Notes: generated by a model from the letters alone, not told the origin. DNA of 64,000 nucleotides from Galdieria sulphuraria (GCF_000341285.1 NW_005178430.1:1-64000); one strand, 5' to 3'. Positions 1 through 11,338 are shown, counted from the first letter of the stretch. Program-made: numbers and translations.

Positions 1-1
1 A

Positions 2-1906
2 GAGACTGTCAAGTTCTTTATACAAAATACGACGTATCATAATGAATCTATTCTAAAGCTTCTTTTTCCTAATCATCCAGAAGGACACGATTGGTTCTTT
101 AAACAAATACATAGTTATACTGGTGGTGTTCCTTATTACGTTGTTTATGTTTTAAAGAAATTGTGCGAGACTTGTAGAATTGTTTCGAGATCCATTGATC
201 CTTCAGAGGATGAAATCCAAAGTAGAATAGAGCAAATTCCTCCTGACTCTTCGCTTTCGGTGAGACCTTCTCATAGGACACCAGAGGCAATGACTACTTT
301 CACTGCTATGCTTCTCGCGAGTATGTTAGAATTTCGTATTCCTATGGAAGAGACTCTGTTGGGTGCTGTATCTATGGGACTTGATTCCAAATATGTTCTG
401 GATATTGCTAATCATTTTGGTTTTTATTACAAAAATTGTTCTAAGAATGAACACGGTGAAGAGATTGAAGCAAGTCTCAACCCAATAGAACAAACATTTG
501 TCAAGTTGGTTTTTCCAAAAATTGCTTTAAAGTATATCGAAATTGAATGCTGGGATGTTCCTCCTATTCGTTTTATTTGTAGTTTGTTTTCATCCATTAG
601 TCGCTTTGACTCACCTTCTAGTCGTGGTTTCAAGTTTGAAATTATATTTACTCTTATTCTTTATGTTCGATGGTGTTTTTGTTCCAGATTGGGTGAATTG
701 AGTCTATTTCGGCATAGTCTTGTAGAAGATATTCCTATAAAAGTTGGGCGGAGAGTGTTAGGAGAATTCGAAAAGGATCCTATTCTCAAGTATGTTCCAG
801 CATTGAGTTCCACAGTTGTTGGTATTCATAGTGCCAGCGAAGAAACTTATCATGTGAGTGCTTGGAAGCCGTTGTTTGAAACTTGGTTATCAAATGATGG
901 AATATTTATTCCTACAAGGCAAAACTCCAGTGGACCTGATGTTCTTATTCGAGTAACACAAACTAGCGACAATTCTATTCTTATTGGACAAGATGCATCT
1001 TCTGTAGAGCAAATATCCATGGAAACTGAAACCAGTGCAAGTGATATTTTGAACAAACGGAGGATCTATTTGATTGGGATTGCATTGAAGTGTTATCAAA
1101 TGTCAAGTCCTGGTGTTGGACGTTCTATGATTAAAGCAGAATGTGCTAAATTTTTACATCCAGTTGCGTCACAATTGGACTTGGAGAATCATAATATAAT
1201 GGCAATTCAGTTTATTGTAAGCAACAAGTATACTGCAGAAGTATCCAAACAGCTGAGAGATAACCAAAATTGGGTATTGGATAGTGGAATTTATTATGAA
1301 GACCATAACAATCATATTGTCTCTAGTCCTATCAATTCTGCGACAAAACCACAGAATACAAGGGAAGAATGGCTATGGATTCCTCCTCATTGTCAAGTTG
1401 TAGTATGTTCTACCAGCTCTCTCAAATCCTTTTTAGGTTGCAAGGCTAGTGAAGATCTAGATAGAGTTTTTGGAGACCATCCATTATGGTTGGACCAACT
1501 CAGACCACTTTCAAATCTGTTGGAAAATTCATTGATAGACCTGTTGAGTCGTGCACCATTTGAGCAGTCTTCTGAGAGGAATATTCAATCCATGGAGAGG
1601 GGTAATCCAGTTATGAATTGGAATGTTATGCAAGTGGAAGAAGATACTCGAGACGAGGCGACTACTTCTTCGCTTAGTTTGGTGCAACAAAATCCATTTG
1701 ACTGGATTAACTTTTTGAAAGCATATTGTCATTTAAATGAGGAAGAAGCGAGTAAATGTTATGAATGCCTTTGGACTTTTTCAGAGCGAGACATTGGATT
1801 CATAAGTTCGGATATATTGCAACAAGTTGGTATCGATGATACGTTGTTGCGAGTCAAGGTTCTTACTGGTATGAGAAATTATGTGAGAAACAATCCTCCT
1901 ACTTGA
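2..1906 (+). CDS. RHS/Crinkler-like NTPase fragment with nuclease-like and SAM domains (5' cut by window)
   Basis: The frame is open from base 2 to the stop at 1906, so the gene starts outside the window; about 634 residues are visible. Near the left edge a TGGVPYYVVYVLKKL stretch resembles the sensor segment (TGG-P-x-x-V) that ends the NTPase domain of RHS and Crinkler proteins. Counting from the TTG at 161, residues about 230-330 hold a GPDVLIRV strand and, about 50 residues on, IGIALKCYQ. That spacing fits a PD-(D/E)xK nuclease core in which the acidic residue of the last motif is not obvious. Residues about 512-576 (from PFDWINFL to VLTGMRNYV) have the hydrophobic pattern and GI-x-x-x-x-x-R-x-K-V-L ending of a SAM domain. 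The visible part contains no break. The family and domain calls come from motif memory. Confidence 0.6.
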   Translation, partial: ETVKFFIQNTTYHNESILKLLFPNHPEGHDWFFKQIHSYTGGVPYYVVYVLKKLCETCRIVSRSIDPSEDEIQSRIEQIPPDSSLSVRPSHRTPEAMTTFTAMLLASMLEFRIPMEETLLGAVSMGLDSKYVLDIANHFGFYYKNCSKNEHGEEIEASLNPIEQTFVKLVFPKIALKYIEIECWDVPPIRFICSLFSSISRFDSPSSRGFKFEIIFTLILYVRWCFCSRLGELSLFRHSLVEDIPIKVGRRVLGEFEKDPILKYVPALSSTVVGIHSASEETYHVSAWKPLFETWLSNDGIFIPTRQNSSGPDVLIRVTQTSDNSILIGQDASSVEQISMETETSASDILNKRRIYLIGIALKCYQMSSPGVGRSMIKAECAKFLHPVASQLDLENHNIMAIQFIVSNKYTAEVSKQLRDNQNWVLDSGIYYEDHNNHIVSSPINSATKPQNTREEWLWIPPHCQVVVCSTSSLKSFLGCKASEDLDRVFGDHPLWLDQLRPLSNLLENSLIDLLSRAPFEQSSERNIQSMERGNPVMNWNVMQVEEDTRDEATTSSLSLVQQNPFDWINFLKAYCHLNEEEASKCYECLWTFSERDIGFISSDILQQVGIDDTLLRVKVLTGMRNYVRNNPPT

Positions 1907-3545
1907 AATGTTTTATATTCCTTCTCACTAATAAATATTCAAGTCTTGTGTATTCATAGCTTTTCTAACGCAAATGTCCTTTCGTTGAGTCTGAAACATT
2001 TCAACGAAAGAAAACGCCATTCATTCACTGTGATATAAGAATAATACTTCACATTGTTTTGAGCAACTCTAATTTATGCAACATGGACTCAGAATCCGGT
2101 AATGCAAAACAATATTGAAATATCCAAGAATATGCAGTGGATAGTTGTGGATGATGATGAACTTTCATCTTTTGAGCCATTTAGATAGAACCAATGATAT
2201 GACTTGACTCATATTTGTGTGTTTCAACTTGTTGCAAGGGTGAAAAATTTTTCAAAGAGCACTGATTGATCTCTTGAAAGAGGTTTGAATGTCTAAAAGA
2301 ATAAGCACTTGGAAAATATCTCTTTCAAGTTATGCATATCTCATAAAGAGAAGAGTCTCAAGTTTTCATTTTTTGAAGATAGAAGAAATATTTCAGGATA
2401 AGAAAAAACTGTAAGCTATCTCAAAAAATACTATTTGTAAGGTGTTCTACGGTGAGTAGGTTGACTATATGAAGCTGATCCAAGGATATAAAAACTTGTG
2501 ACGATAGATGGATAGACAATCTGCTTACGATAAGAAGGATTGAAGGTCAAGAGTTACAATTATCTTGGTTCGATCGCAACGCGAACAATCAAGCATATCA
2601 CAGTCTTGAACTTGGTGGAAGTTTTAACAGTTTCCCTTCCTTGCACGGATACTTCGAGATTTCCTTCTATCTTTTATTATGCAAAGTAAATATTCTTCAT
2701 TTTCCAAAATTTCTAAAACTGACCAAACCGAGTTTTATCTAATATACCAAACAGCACACTAATATAGTCATTTTGGGCCATAATCAATGAAAGGGAGATT
2801 TGAGTCGCGTGCAATTTCTCTCTCTATCTCTCTCTTGCCAGCCAGTGTGTCATTCCTTTTGCTACGAAATACGAATTGTTGATTGCAGACAGAATCCTTA
2901 TATAAGCCTTCATATACACGTGAAATCATCACGAGTCTTTTTGAGGTTAAATTCACGCTTACACTCTGTTATGTATGATAATACTCAACGTACCAAGGTG
3001 CTCATTGTACAACATAGAGAACGATTACACCGTTGACGTAATAAAAGTTTGTAAAGGAAGAATGGATGAAACGTGTTGTCCACCACAATGGCTTTCCAAA
3101 GAGCCAAAGAGCACTTTGCTCTCAAAGACAAACCCACCCTTAAGTTGTCTTTTGATTGAGTACTTCCGAAGCTATATGCCTGTTGGTGAAAGATGCCTGT
3201 ATATTTATTCTTAGAAGACTTGCTGTGATAGTAAAAAATTTCCTTTATGACTTTCTTGATAACTGTACTGTGGAAAGGAGTCGCATCTAGTTGTATGATA
3301 GAACTATATTGAAAACTCTTGAAAAATATTATCTCTAGTTGTGAAATTACGTCAAACAGAACTTCATTGGTCAGCAACTTACATACNGAATCTCACAAAA
3401 GAATTCTTTGATGAGCCCTTCTTTCCACAACACATATCGAAAACCCAAGTACATTTCATGATTCGTCTTTTCAACTTGTAAGTCAGCAATCAAAGTCTTC
3501 TCAAAAGTCTTGTTTCAGGAAAAATCTGTTTTATATCTCTACCAA
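1907..3545. other. Non-coding or decayed stretch after the RHS-like gene
   Basis: I see no supportable gene here. Open frames are short and overlap in several phases. One block near 2470-2600 resembles a block near 12785-12900 and is listed as a repeat. A single N lies at 3387. The sequence may contain further eroded pieces of the accessory gene families seen on either side. Confidence 0.5.
2523..2580 (+). repeat. Diverged dispersed repeat, copy 1
   Basis: By eye about three quarters of the bases match 12840-12897 in the same orientation. Shared words include CGATAAG, GTTACAA and GTTCGA. The likeness seems to extend upstream into a CTGA-x-CCAAGGA word. Both copies lie next to RHS-like sequence, so the repeat may be a remnant of a common ancestral unit or of a mobile element. 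No ends or target-site duplications could be defined. Confidence 0.4.
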
Positions 3546-6180
3546 CTAACGTCTTCTCTCCAATGTTATAAAATCAATGAAAACTGAAGCAATAGATATT
3601 CTGGCTTCATTGTTTGTCAGTGGAGTGACATACAAAATACATATTCGGTCTCTATAAGATTGGTCATTACTATCTGTTACTTCAAAATCTATTATGGTAT
3701 CCGACTCATCTCGAATAGTCGATACTTGAAAGTCGAAAATGCCAAAAAGTGCGTGTAGTAAAGAAGCAAGCTGCGAACTTTCCGGAGATACAAACGAGTT
3801 TCGAGTAAAGTCTCTGTTGTGTTCTGGAAAAGATGAAATAGAAGCTTGAAAAAGGTACAATCTCCAATCGTTATCATTCCATTCGACATAAGCAAAGTCC
3901 AATCGAGAATAATTCTTCATAAACCTGACCCAACAGGCATTCGTTATTTTCGATGTAAAAGGATCAAACTGTTTTCCATCAAATCTTATCCATTTCCTAC
4001 TTTCAAAGTTTATCGTTTGCAAGTATTCTCGTGAACGAAGCTCGAGTTTTGGCTATTTGTAAAGGCACCACAGGAGAAAGAGTTGCTCAAAATAGTCACC
4101 TTTTCCTCTTCCTACCCATGTTCGGAAACTGTTTGATAGTTCAATGAGACGATCTTCACTGAAAAATACATTTGATAAGGTGTCAAAAAGAATGTCACGG
4201 GCTATGTTGTTGTAAAACCGTAAGAGTCCGTTCTTCATAGTAATCAAAAGACCACGGTCACGATAGGCACCATCACATACATACATTTCTATAGGATATC
4301 CTTCAAGAACCAACTGACCAAGTAATCGATAAAACTCAGCCTTGTCTTTCAACGAGTCGACGTAATCTTTATGTTTCTGTTTCATTTCTGGGAAGTGATA
4401 ATTTCTAAAAATTCCAGTCAACTGCTCAAAATTGGCATCTGGTTGTTCTCTCGTGCGTGCTACCATTCGCGCTATCATTCTAGAAACCAATCCTGTAAGT
4501 GAACAACTTCTGGCAAATATTGACAAAGAAGAGTTGGAAAGTCATGTAAATTTTGCCACATTTCAAACTCTCTTCCAAATCTAGTGGCTCCATATAATGC
4601 TTGACGGTTGTAAAACCACTGGGTAACCTATCTTCAAATTCATGATGTTGCGAACCTGCAATAAGAATTCCGCAATAATACTACCAAAGTTAACAGAGAT
4701 ATTGATGTAAAAAGAGAACAATTTCTTATTGTACTCATCACTTCTATTTTGGTGTAAAACCAAAAAAAAGTCGAGCCATAAGTTTGCTGTATTTCCTCGT
4801 TTTCAGGCCAAAATACATAACATTTTTAAGAGGAGCGTCATTCAAAGAACAATAGTCACTTGTCTTAAAACTGGGGTATTCACAAACAGTAACATTTTCA
4901 AGTAAAATGGAACTACTTGTGAGGTACTCTCAACATACTTTAACTATACAGCTGCGTTTCCAATATACTGAAGGAGAACCCTAGAATACCTTGAAAACAC
5001 CGCCGTGGGGTACAGATCTCTGCTCGTCCCTAGACCACTTGCGGCTAAGAGAACAGTCTGCTTCGGTCGAAGATGGAAACTATTTCCACAAAACCTACGA
5101 AGGAACTATTCCACATCTTAATAAACTCTCATCTTAACAAAATTCTCGAGATTTTACCAGCAAGTCGTTCTACTGGAAAATCATAGGTGAATTTTTTTGG
5201 AATAACCATCTGTGTAATATCTCCAAAAGTTTCTTGCCCAACTTTAAATACTTCTCGCCAACTTGTACTTTTTCTCCAACAATAGAGGCCACGGTTTTGA
5301 GTCTACAATCTTCTGACAAGTCAGGCAAACTCATTCGCCAAACAATACTATACTTCTTTTTGTCAATCTTAAAACTGAAAGGTAGAAATATCTCAAAGTC
5401 AACAAATCTTCCAAAGACACTATCACAACTCTGTGTGACTCCAGAAAGCAAGAATCCTCCATATGTACAAACGGCACTGTTGCAAGAACTGGTAGGAATC
5501 ATGTTCAAATACGGTAAAGGTTTTATAAAACTTTTGCTCCAAAAACGAAAGCCTCTTGTTCCTTACTTTACCTTTTGTCGACTTTATATTGATTGTACAC
5601 TGCTTGTAAAGGGTAGAGTCAAACGACAAAGCAAAGCAACTGACAAACTTATCCATCAATCTGTCCGCCAACTCGATTCCATCACAACTCCCATAATTTT
5701 TCTATTTGTAACTTTCATGACTTGCTCTATAAGAATTTCGTGCCTTGGAAGAAAATTACTACAAGTTGAAAGTGTCAAGAAACATTGTTTTACAGGTTGC
5801 AAAGCTGTTTTAAAACGCAGCATATGTTGCTAAATTCAAAGTAGTTTTGTTTTCAATCATTGTGAGCACTTGAATCACTCGTTTTGAGGGTAATAAGGAC
5901 GGTCTTCTAGTCACTATCCGGCTCAGAGAGTGCATAAGTTTGCCAACGATCTTTGCTATGACTTCCTTGTCATCTTGTCTTGATATCTGTAAGCAATATC
6001 TCCTTCTTTACAAAATATATTGTACGATGAAATAGAAGCAATTTCTAAGCATATGCACGATAAACGTCCTTTAGAAAGGAGTCTGAGTCTATTTTGGAGT
6101 GTTTTGTTGTCATTGCATTTTATAGTTGGTTTACATATTGTTTGCTCGTAGAATGTCCAGTTACTTGCAGTATTCAAGAT
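3546..6180 (-). pseudogene. Decayed RHS/Crinkler-like gene copy
   Basis: On the minus strand, several open stretches in different frames carry blocks typical of RHS/Crinkler-type proteins. One is an FE-x-x-F helix (GRGKGDYFEQLFLLW). A C-terminal strand pair follows, reading LDFAYVEW and then YLFQASIS followed by a proline-histidine-poor loop, which is the family's nuclease-like end (D then Q-x-S/K). The same order of blocks occurs in the open copy at the left edge and in the copy near 14 kb. The copy is clearly broken, with several interruptions, and looks old. It is a fossil with no expected product. Confidence 0.5.
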
Positions 6181-8221
6181 ACCCAGAAGGAAACAAGATG
6201 AGAATGACTGTCATGAAAATAAATACAATCATCTTGATTCTCATAAGACTTTATGAAGATTTCTTTTTTTACTCTTTCTTTTATTGCATCTCGGTGTCAA
6301 ACATTCAAAAAGTGATTGTTGTCAATTTTTTGTTGTGAATGGAGCTACCAATGCTGAAAATATTCCAAAGTAATAGCTTTTTGTTACTGAATATTTGTTT
6401 TATCACACTGGAAACAAATACTGAAGATGAGTTTGATTCCGTTCTTTGACAAGTTTTGAAACTCTTTCTTGAACTTTTTACGCCATCAACGCATTCCGGC
6501 AATCTTTGAAATATTTTTTGTATCTTACTTTTCAATCCCCATTGAACTAGACAAAACGAAAGTTCGATTTTGGATTTCAACTGCATAACTATTTTTTTCA
6601 TGCGTGTCCTTAGTTCCTTGTCTTATGTTTTCTACATTCAATATCTCTTCTTCTTGCAGTTTTACATCTTGAATATACAAATTGTTCCTTCATAATGGTA
6701 AACACTTGTCGATCTCTCTCTCTAGGTATTTTTGTTTTTAGCCTTTCTACATGTGAAGCATAGCTTATTCTTTATTTTTGTTTCTTCCATATTCTCATAT
6801 TTGACATTGTTCGTATTTTGAACTTTGACTATAACCTTTTTTGCTCAACTTGAAACTGACAATATTTTGGTTTTTGGAGTATTTTTTTCATCAGTTTTTT
6901 TACAAATCTGTCTGCTGCTTTTTACTTGTTTGCACTCGACATTTTTGTATTTGCTCTGTTGACTGTTTCAATGCAAACGAGTGACTTGATAGTATTAAAA
7001 ACCTATCCTTGAGAAAAACTAACAACCAACCAATGTACAAAAATAGGTCATCTTCAGAAGTATTCATCTATTCTCTTGTAATCTTTTCTGCAACATCTTA
7101 GTTCTTCTTATCAGCCTACTTCTCAACTCTCTATCTCTGCTCATTTCTATTGTTTCTTTTGAGCTTTTTAAAGAATGGACAAAGATTTTCATTACCAACA
7201 GAATGTCACTGAATCTCAAGAAAAACAGAATAGTCACAATGCCTTGGAAGTTTATAAACATCGGTTACTTTGAAATTCTTTCATAGACCAGTTCACCGTC
7301 TCAGTATGAGCAGTTCATACCGATTCTTGTTTACGACTACTTATTTAGTATCCTTGACTCATAAAATAGAAACCAAATTTGAACAAATTGTGTCAGAAGC
7401 TATTTTGGGCAATGAGAAATCCATCCATTCTACCACAATACGTATGATTTAGACTATACTTCATGTATAATGATTGGAAGTTGCTCAACGAAATACTTTT
7501 TCCCAACTTCATAAAAAGATGTTTCAATACACTGTAAAATCTCTTCTGCAGAGTTGTGTATTTCATTATGACAGTCAAACAGAATACTGAACCACGTTGT
7601 TTCCTTACTCCAGATTCCCATTTGATAACACAAATGAATAGCGGAGAAACTCAGACTCGGGAGGATGCACAACACCCGAAGGAACCCAAAAATTCTGTAT
7701 CCCTACTTCGATACTAGGCAGAGCGTAGGATAACTTGGGACATTGAGAATTTTATGAAGATAACCTATGAATTGTGTCATTTTAATCGGATTGAATTGCC
7801 GTTTAAAAACTTATTTACAAATCCATTTCGATTTCAGAAGCTAAAAGCGAGTGTACAGAGTTTTGAGATCACTTGGAGACCTCAAGTGCCGCACGTTTTC
7901 TATATTTCTTACTTTTTTTGTGACAATAACACGTAGGGAAGCCAAATGGCACTGTGGAACGTAATTTCTTACTGATTTCACAGAAACAAAGATACAACAT
8001 CTTTATCAAACTTGCATTCACAAAGTGTAAAAATACGACAGCACAAAACCAAATGATAATTCTAAATTCAATCATTCTGGCAAAGTGAAAAAACCAATAG
8101 TTTTATAGTATCGACATCAATAGCTTTCAAAATAGTTTGCTCTTGAATTCAAAAGATTTCATGAAACCTTGCAAGATTCTTGCATAAAAAGGGCTTCGAC
8201 CTCTTCTTGTGAAAGAACAAC
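6181..8221. other. Gene-poor, T-rich stretch
   Basis: I find no gene I can support. The plus strand around 6600-7000 is strongly T-rich. Short minus-strand frames at 7064-7675 are compatible with more eroded RHS-like sequence but have no diagnostic motif. Confidence 0.4.
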
Positions 8222-8545
8222 TCACAATGCATTTCGAAGTATGCCAAAGCTCTCCGAGACTCTGTTATAAGACTGTTCCAGTAGTTGAGAGTGGTTCGTA
8301 TTGAGAATGAAATAACCAGCGACTAGCACAAGAAGAGGCATAGTGAAATCTTGAGCAACAGAGAGATAACTTCCTTCCAAAATGAAACTCTCCAATGTGA
8401 GAACGACATTAAAGAAGAAATGATAACAGCAATGCATCCAAATAACCCTTACAAACGTTGGAGCGGATACCATTCGAAACCCAATGGAGACGGAAGTACT
8501 GCAATACATGGCAAACGGCACACAGAGTACCTTTCAGTAGTTGCT
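8222..8545 (-). pseudogene. Truncated PrsW-like protease copy
   Basis: The about 100-residue frame matches the C-terminal third of the intact PrsW-like gene at 9616-10506. Both share FRMVS, a CYHFF-x-N block, FILE, and the stretch PLLVLVA followed by NTNHSQLLEQSY or KTNHSQLLEQSY. The N-terminal two thirds, including the E-E-x-x-K motif, are missing, and the match fades at about 8545. It is most simply a partial tandem duplicate that lost its catalytic half. It has no recognisable start of its own beyond an internal ATG, so it is probably not functional. Confidence 0.6.
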
Positions 8546-9615
8546 CAACTAGTTAGATTCATCTTTTTTTGAGTTTCTCAGCAAAGTTCTTCTGTCAAAC
8601 AGTCCTTCTCGAAAGTTCTTCGGTTCCAAAAGCTTAAGGACTTCAGAAACTTCTTCTGTGCTTATACTTCAAACACAAGTGGATAACCCACCAGTCACTG
8701 GTTAGCAAATAGATCGATATCTATATAGTTCCCCTTTCGAACAAGCCTACGAGACGAATGAGATTTTGAAATTCCTAAAAAGAGTTTTTAACGATGGAAT
8801 AGGAATAAGGACAAACCACGCACNGGAAGAGAGACTATGACTTTGTCTATTCACCCTAACCTTGGTACTGTCGGTCTTTTCACCACTTCTTTTGGCAAAG
8901 GCAGGATAAACAGAGAAACCAAAGGTGCAAATTGAAAATATAAGAGAAGAGCCTTGATCTACAACTGCTATTCCTCGCACTGAGAGTGACCCTCCAGAAA
9001 TCACTTCCTCTGAAACTAAGCGAAACACTGTCAGATGCAGAGGTTGCTCCATTTTGGAACGAGACGGCCTTGAGAAAGGACAATCCCTCTTTATTACTTG
9101 ACATAGCATAAGGAATTGACACAATTCGACTACTCCACAGAAGGTAATCCACGAAGAAGACGACTACTCCAATGGTCAGTAGAAACGCGACCAAATAGTG
9201 TGTCGTTAGGCTTTAGCAAAGGAAAGGGTTTATACCTTGCTTCTTGTGACGATTTTGCTCAGAAATCCCCTACAATCAGGCACTCCTCTGTAGTGGAACT
9301 AAAAGACTTGCCTGAAACAGACAAGTTTGCATTAGGAACCCAGTTTTATTTCGTTGAGAACATCTTGCAAAGGTCAAGTGATTTTCTTTCCGGTGGTCCC
9401 GTTGCAGAAGCGATACTTGCCGGAGTCTGCATAACACTGCAGACCCATTCTTTGACAAAGTCACTCAATGACAACTCTTACCAATCTCTTTGTTGCTGGG
9501 ATTGGCATTTTTACAAGACAAAGAATCTCGTTCCTTACGGAATCTTTTTCTTTTTTTCAAGAAGAGAGTTGAAAAGAGACTCAGTTTTACCGATAGTATT
9601 GCAATGTTATGCATT
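8546..9615. other. Unresolved stretch between the two PrsW-like copies
   Basis: Open frames exist on the minus strand at 8747-9124 and 8880-9194 in two overlapping phases, but neither has a recognisable domain nor a convincing ATG and intron pattern. A single unknown base lies at 8824. The two phases read the same DNA, so at most one can be real. Confidence 0.35.
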
Positions 9616-10506
9616 TTAACGTATAACGAAACCTTCGGCCAGACTGCTATAAGACTGTTCCAGTAGTTGAGAGTGGTTCGTTTTGAAAATGAAATAGACA
9701 GCAACTAGCACAAGAAGAGGTAGAGTGCAAGCGTGAACCACCAACGAATAACGTTCTTCCAGAATAAAATCCTCCGATTGAATAAGAATATTGCAGAAGA
9801 AATGATAACACAAAGGTATCCAGATAATATACACAAATCGGTGAAGAAAAGAAAAATTTGTCGGAACGGATACCATTCGAAACGCAATGAAAACAGCAGT
9901 ACTGCAATGAAGGGCAGATTTGCAAAGAAAAACCAAAAATTGAATCAATATGCTAGAGAAAGTCCAAGCTCGTTTGGAAAAATAATACAAGTCTAGCATC
10001 TGGTTACTCTGCTCTGCTATTGCAAAACCCGCACCCACAGCTACTGCTTGTGCTACGAAGTTTTTCAGACTGCTTAAATTTCCTCGCATTACTGCAATAT
10101 ATTTCACAGTTTCTTCTGTAAAGGCCACTTGAAACAACATAAGCAAGTAAAGAATTGCAGTTAACCAGCTGAAAGGAGTGTCGGAGAATAGAAATCCCTG
10201 ATCTCCTGAAATTTTTACTAGCGCTACTACGAAGAGAGTGTTCAGTGCCAGCGCTGCGATGGAAAGTATGGTAGTCACAGCAAAGGAGTCAAACAGAAGC
10301 CATATATTCGAAGCTCTTAGGAAACGCACCGCAAGATACAAAGCAAGAACTACCTCTACTAGAATACCAGGGAGCCAGAAAAGAAATATAAGAACCTCTT
10401 TGTTATTAATAAGTCGGAAAAGAGTTGGGGTACAACCCAATAAACAGTATAATATATTTCTCAAGGCTTGTGGCTGGGTTATGCTATCTGAACCATTTTC
10501 CTCCAT
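9616..10506 (-). CDS. PrsW-family intramembrane metalloprotease-like protein
   Basis: This is a single-exon gene of 296 residues with an ATG start at 10506. It is strongly hydrophobic, with about eight membrane segments. The signature elements of the PrsW/CPBP-like fold occur in order: E-E-x-x-K at residues 131-135 (TEETVKYIA), a GAGFAIAEQ segment ending with E165, a His at about 200 (SALHCS) and a His at about 235 (CYHFFCN). In the family these acidic and His residues lie within the membrane and are proposed to bind metal and cleave membrane-bound substrates. The substrate here is unknown. A truncated paralogue lies 1.1 kb further along the same strand, and an 81-bp tandem repeat lies just upstream of the start, where its promoter would be. 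The CPBP/Rce1 relatives are the main alternative. Confidence 0.65.
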   Translation of the reverse strand: MEENGSDSITQPQALRNILYCLLGCTPTLFRLINNKEVLIFLFWLPGILVEVVLALYLAVRFLRASNIWLLFDSFAVTTILSIAALALNTLFVVALVKISGDQGFLFSDTPFSWLTAILYLLMLFQVAFTEETVKYIAVMRGNLSSLKNFVAQAVAVGAGFAIAEQSNQMLDLYYFSKRAWTFSSILIQFLVFLCKSALHCSTAVFIAFRMVSVPTNFSFLHRFVYIIWIPLCYHFFCNILIQSEDFILEERYSLVVHACTLPLLVLVAVYFIFKTNHSQLLEQSYSSLAEGFVIR

Positions 10507-10558
10507 GTCAACAATTTTCCCTTCAACCCAAGTTGCGTTGGAATCGTTTTAGCCGTCA

Positions 10559-10853
10559 ACTTTGTTCCAATACTGTCTACGAGACATGTTCAATGGACAG
10601 ACTTTTTAGTTCCACAACTCTGTCAGAGATTGGCTGAAAACTTTGTTCCAATACTGTCTACGAGACATGTTCAATGGACAGACTTTTTAGTTCCACAACT
10701 CTGTCAGAGATTGGCTGAAAACTTTGTTCCAATACTGTCTACGAGACATGTTCAATGGACAGACTTTTTAGTTCCACAACTCTGTCAGAGATTGGCTGAA
10801 AACTTTGTTCCAATACTGTCTACGAGACATGTTCAATGGACAGACTTTTTAGT
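10559..10853 (+). repeat. 81-bp tandem repeat, about 3.6 copies
   Basis: The unit starting TTTGTTCCAATACTG recurs at 10561, 10642, 10723 and 10804, giving an exact 81-bp period with essentially identical copies; the last copy is partial. Because 81 is divisible by three, one plus-strand frame stays open and would encode a 27-residue repeat (around TRHVQWTDFL). No ATG introduces this frame. The array ends about 80 bp before a secreted-protein gene and begins about 50 bp before the PrsW-like start codon, so it may be a promoter repeat rather than coding sequence. Near-identity of the copies implies recent expansion. Confidence 0.9.
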
Positions 10854-10933
10854 TTTAAAACCTGTGAAACGCAACATCTTTAAATAATTTGGATTTTGGT
10901 GAGATTTACGTTGTTAATCTGAAAGCTACACTG

Positions 10934-11338
10934 ATGGGTTCAAGCAAACTTCCCCTATATATTTATGTAGTCTTCCTCGGCGTATTTGTTCACTCCAGTA
11001 TCTCGTTTTCCGAGTTCAAGGAAACAGATATAAGGAGTCTGGACAGCCCTGGGTCCAAAGATGCACTGTATTCAGGCCTGTTCGAGTTACTCAACATGAG
11101 CTCAAATGTTACTTTAATTCGAGAAGCCATCGAGAACCGATTGGCCATTGAAGTTTCTAGACGTTTATTACAGAATAGCTCATATCCTGATATCTCAGTT
11201 GGTGGTAGTATCTGTTACATTGTTAAATGCGGCGCATGTGTAATACTACATGGAGTGGACCTTTGTTATGTAATTACTGAGTCATGTTCTGGAAGTGAAT
11301 GTCCTGATCGCCTACTATGTGAAAGTGAATGTTGCTGA
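10934..11338 (+). CDS. Small secreted cysteine-rich protein
   Basis: A 134-residue protein from the ATG at 10934. The first about 27 residues form a clear signal peptide: a lysine near the start, then a hydrophobic core LPLYIYVVFLGVFV and a small-residue exit. The middle is acidic and polar. The last 42 residues contain nine cysteines, including C-x4-C-x2-C and a terminal C-C, which suggests a disulfide-bonded secreted domain. I recognise no family. The gene sits in the accessory region beside the PrsW-like protease and the tandem repeat. It could be a cell-surface or extracellular protein; its function is unknown. Confidence 0.5.
   Translation: MGSSKLPLYIYVVFLGVFVHSSISFSEFKETDIRSLDSPGSKDALYSGLFELLNMSSNVTLIREAIENRLAIEVSRRLLQNSSYPDISVGGSICYIVKCGACVILHGVDLCYVITESCSGSECPDRLLCESECC

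Noticed and set aside
8747-9464. Minus-strand gene between the PrsW-like copies
   Set aside because: Overlapping frames compete, none has an ATG-led conserved stretch, and splice joining was not convincing.
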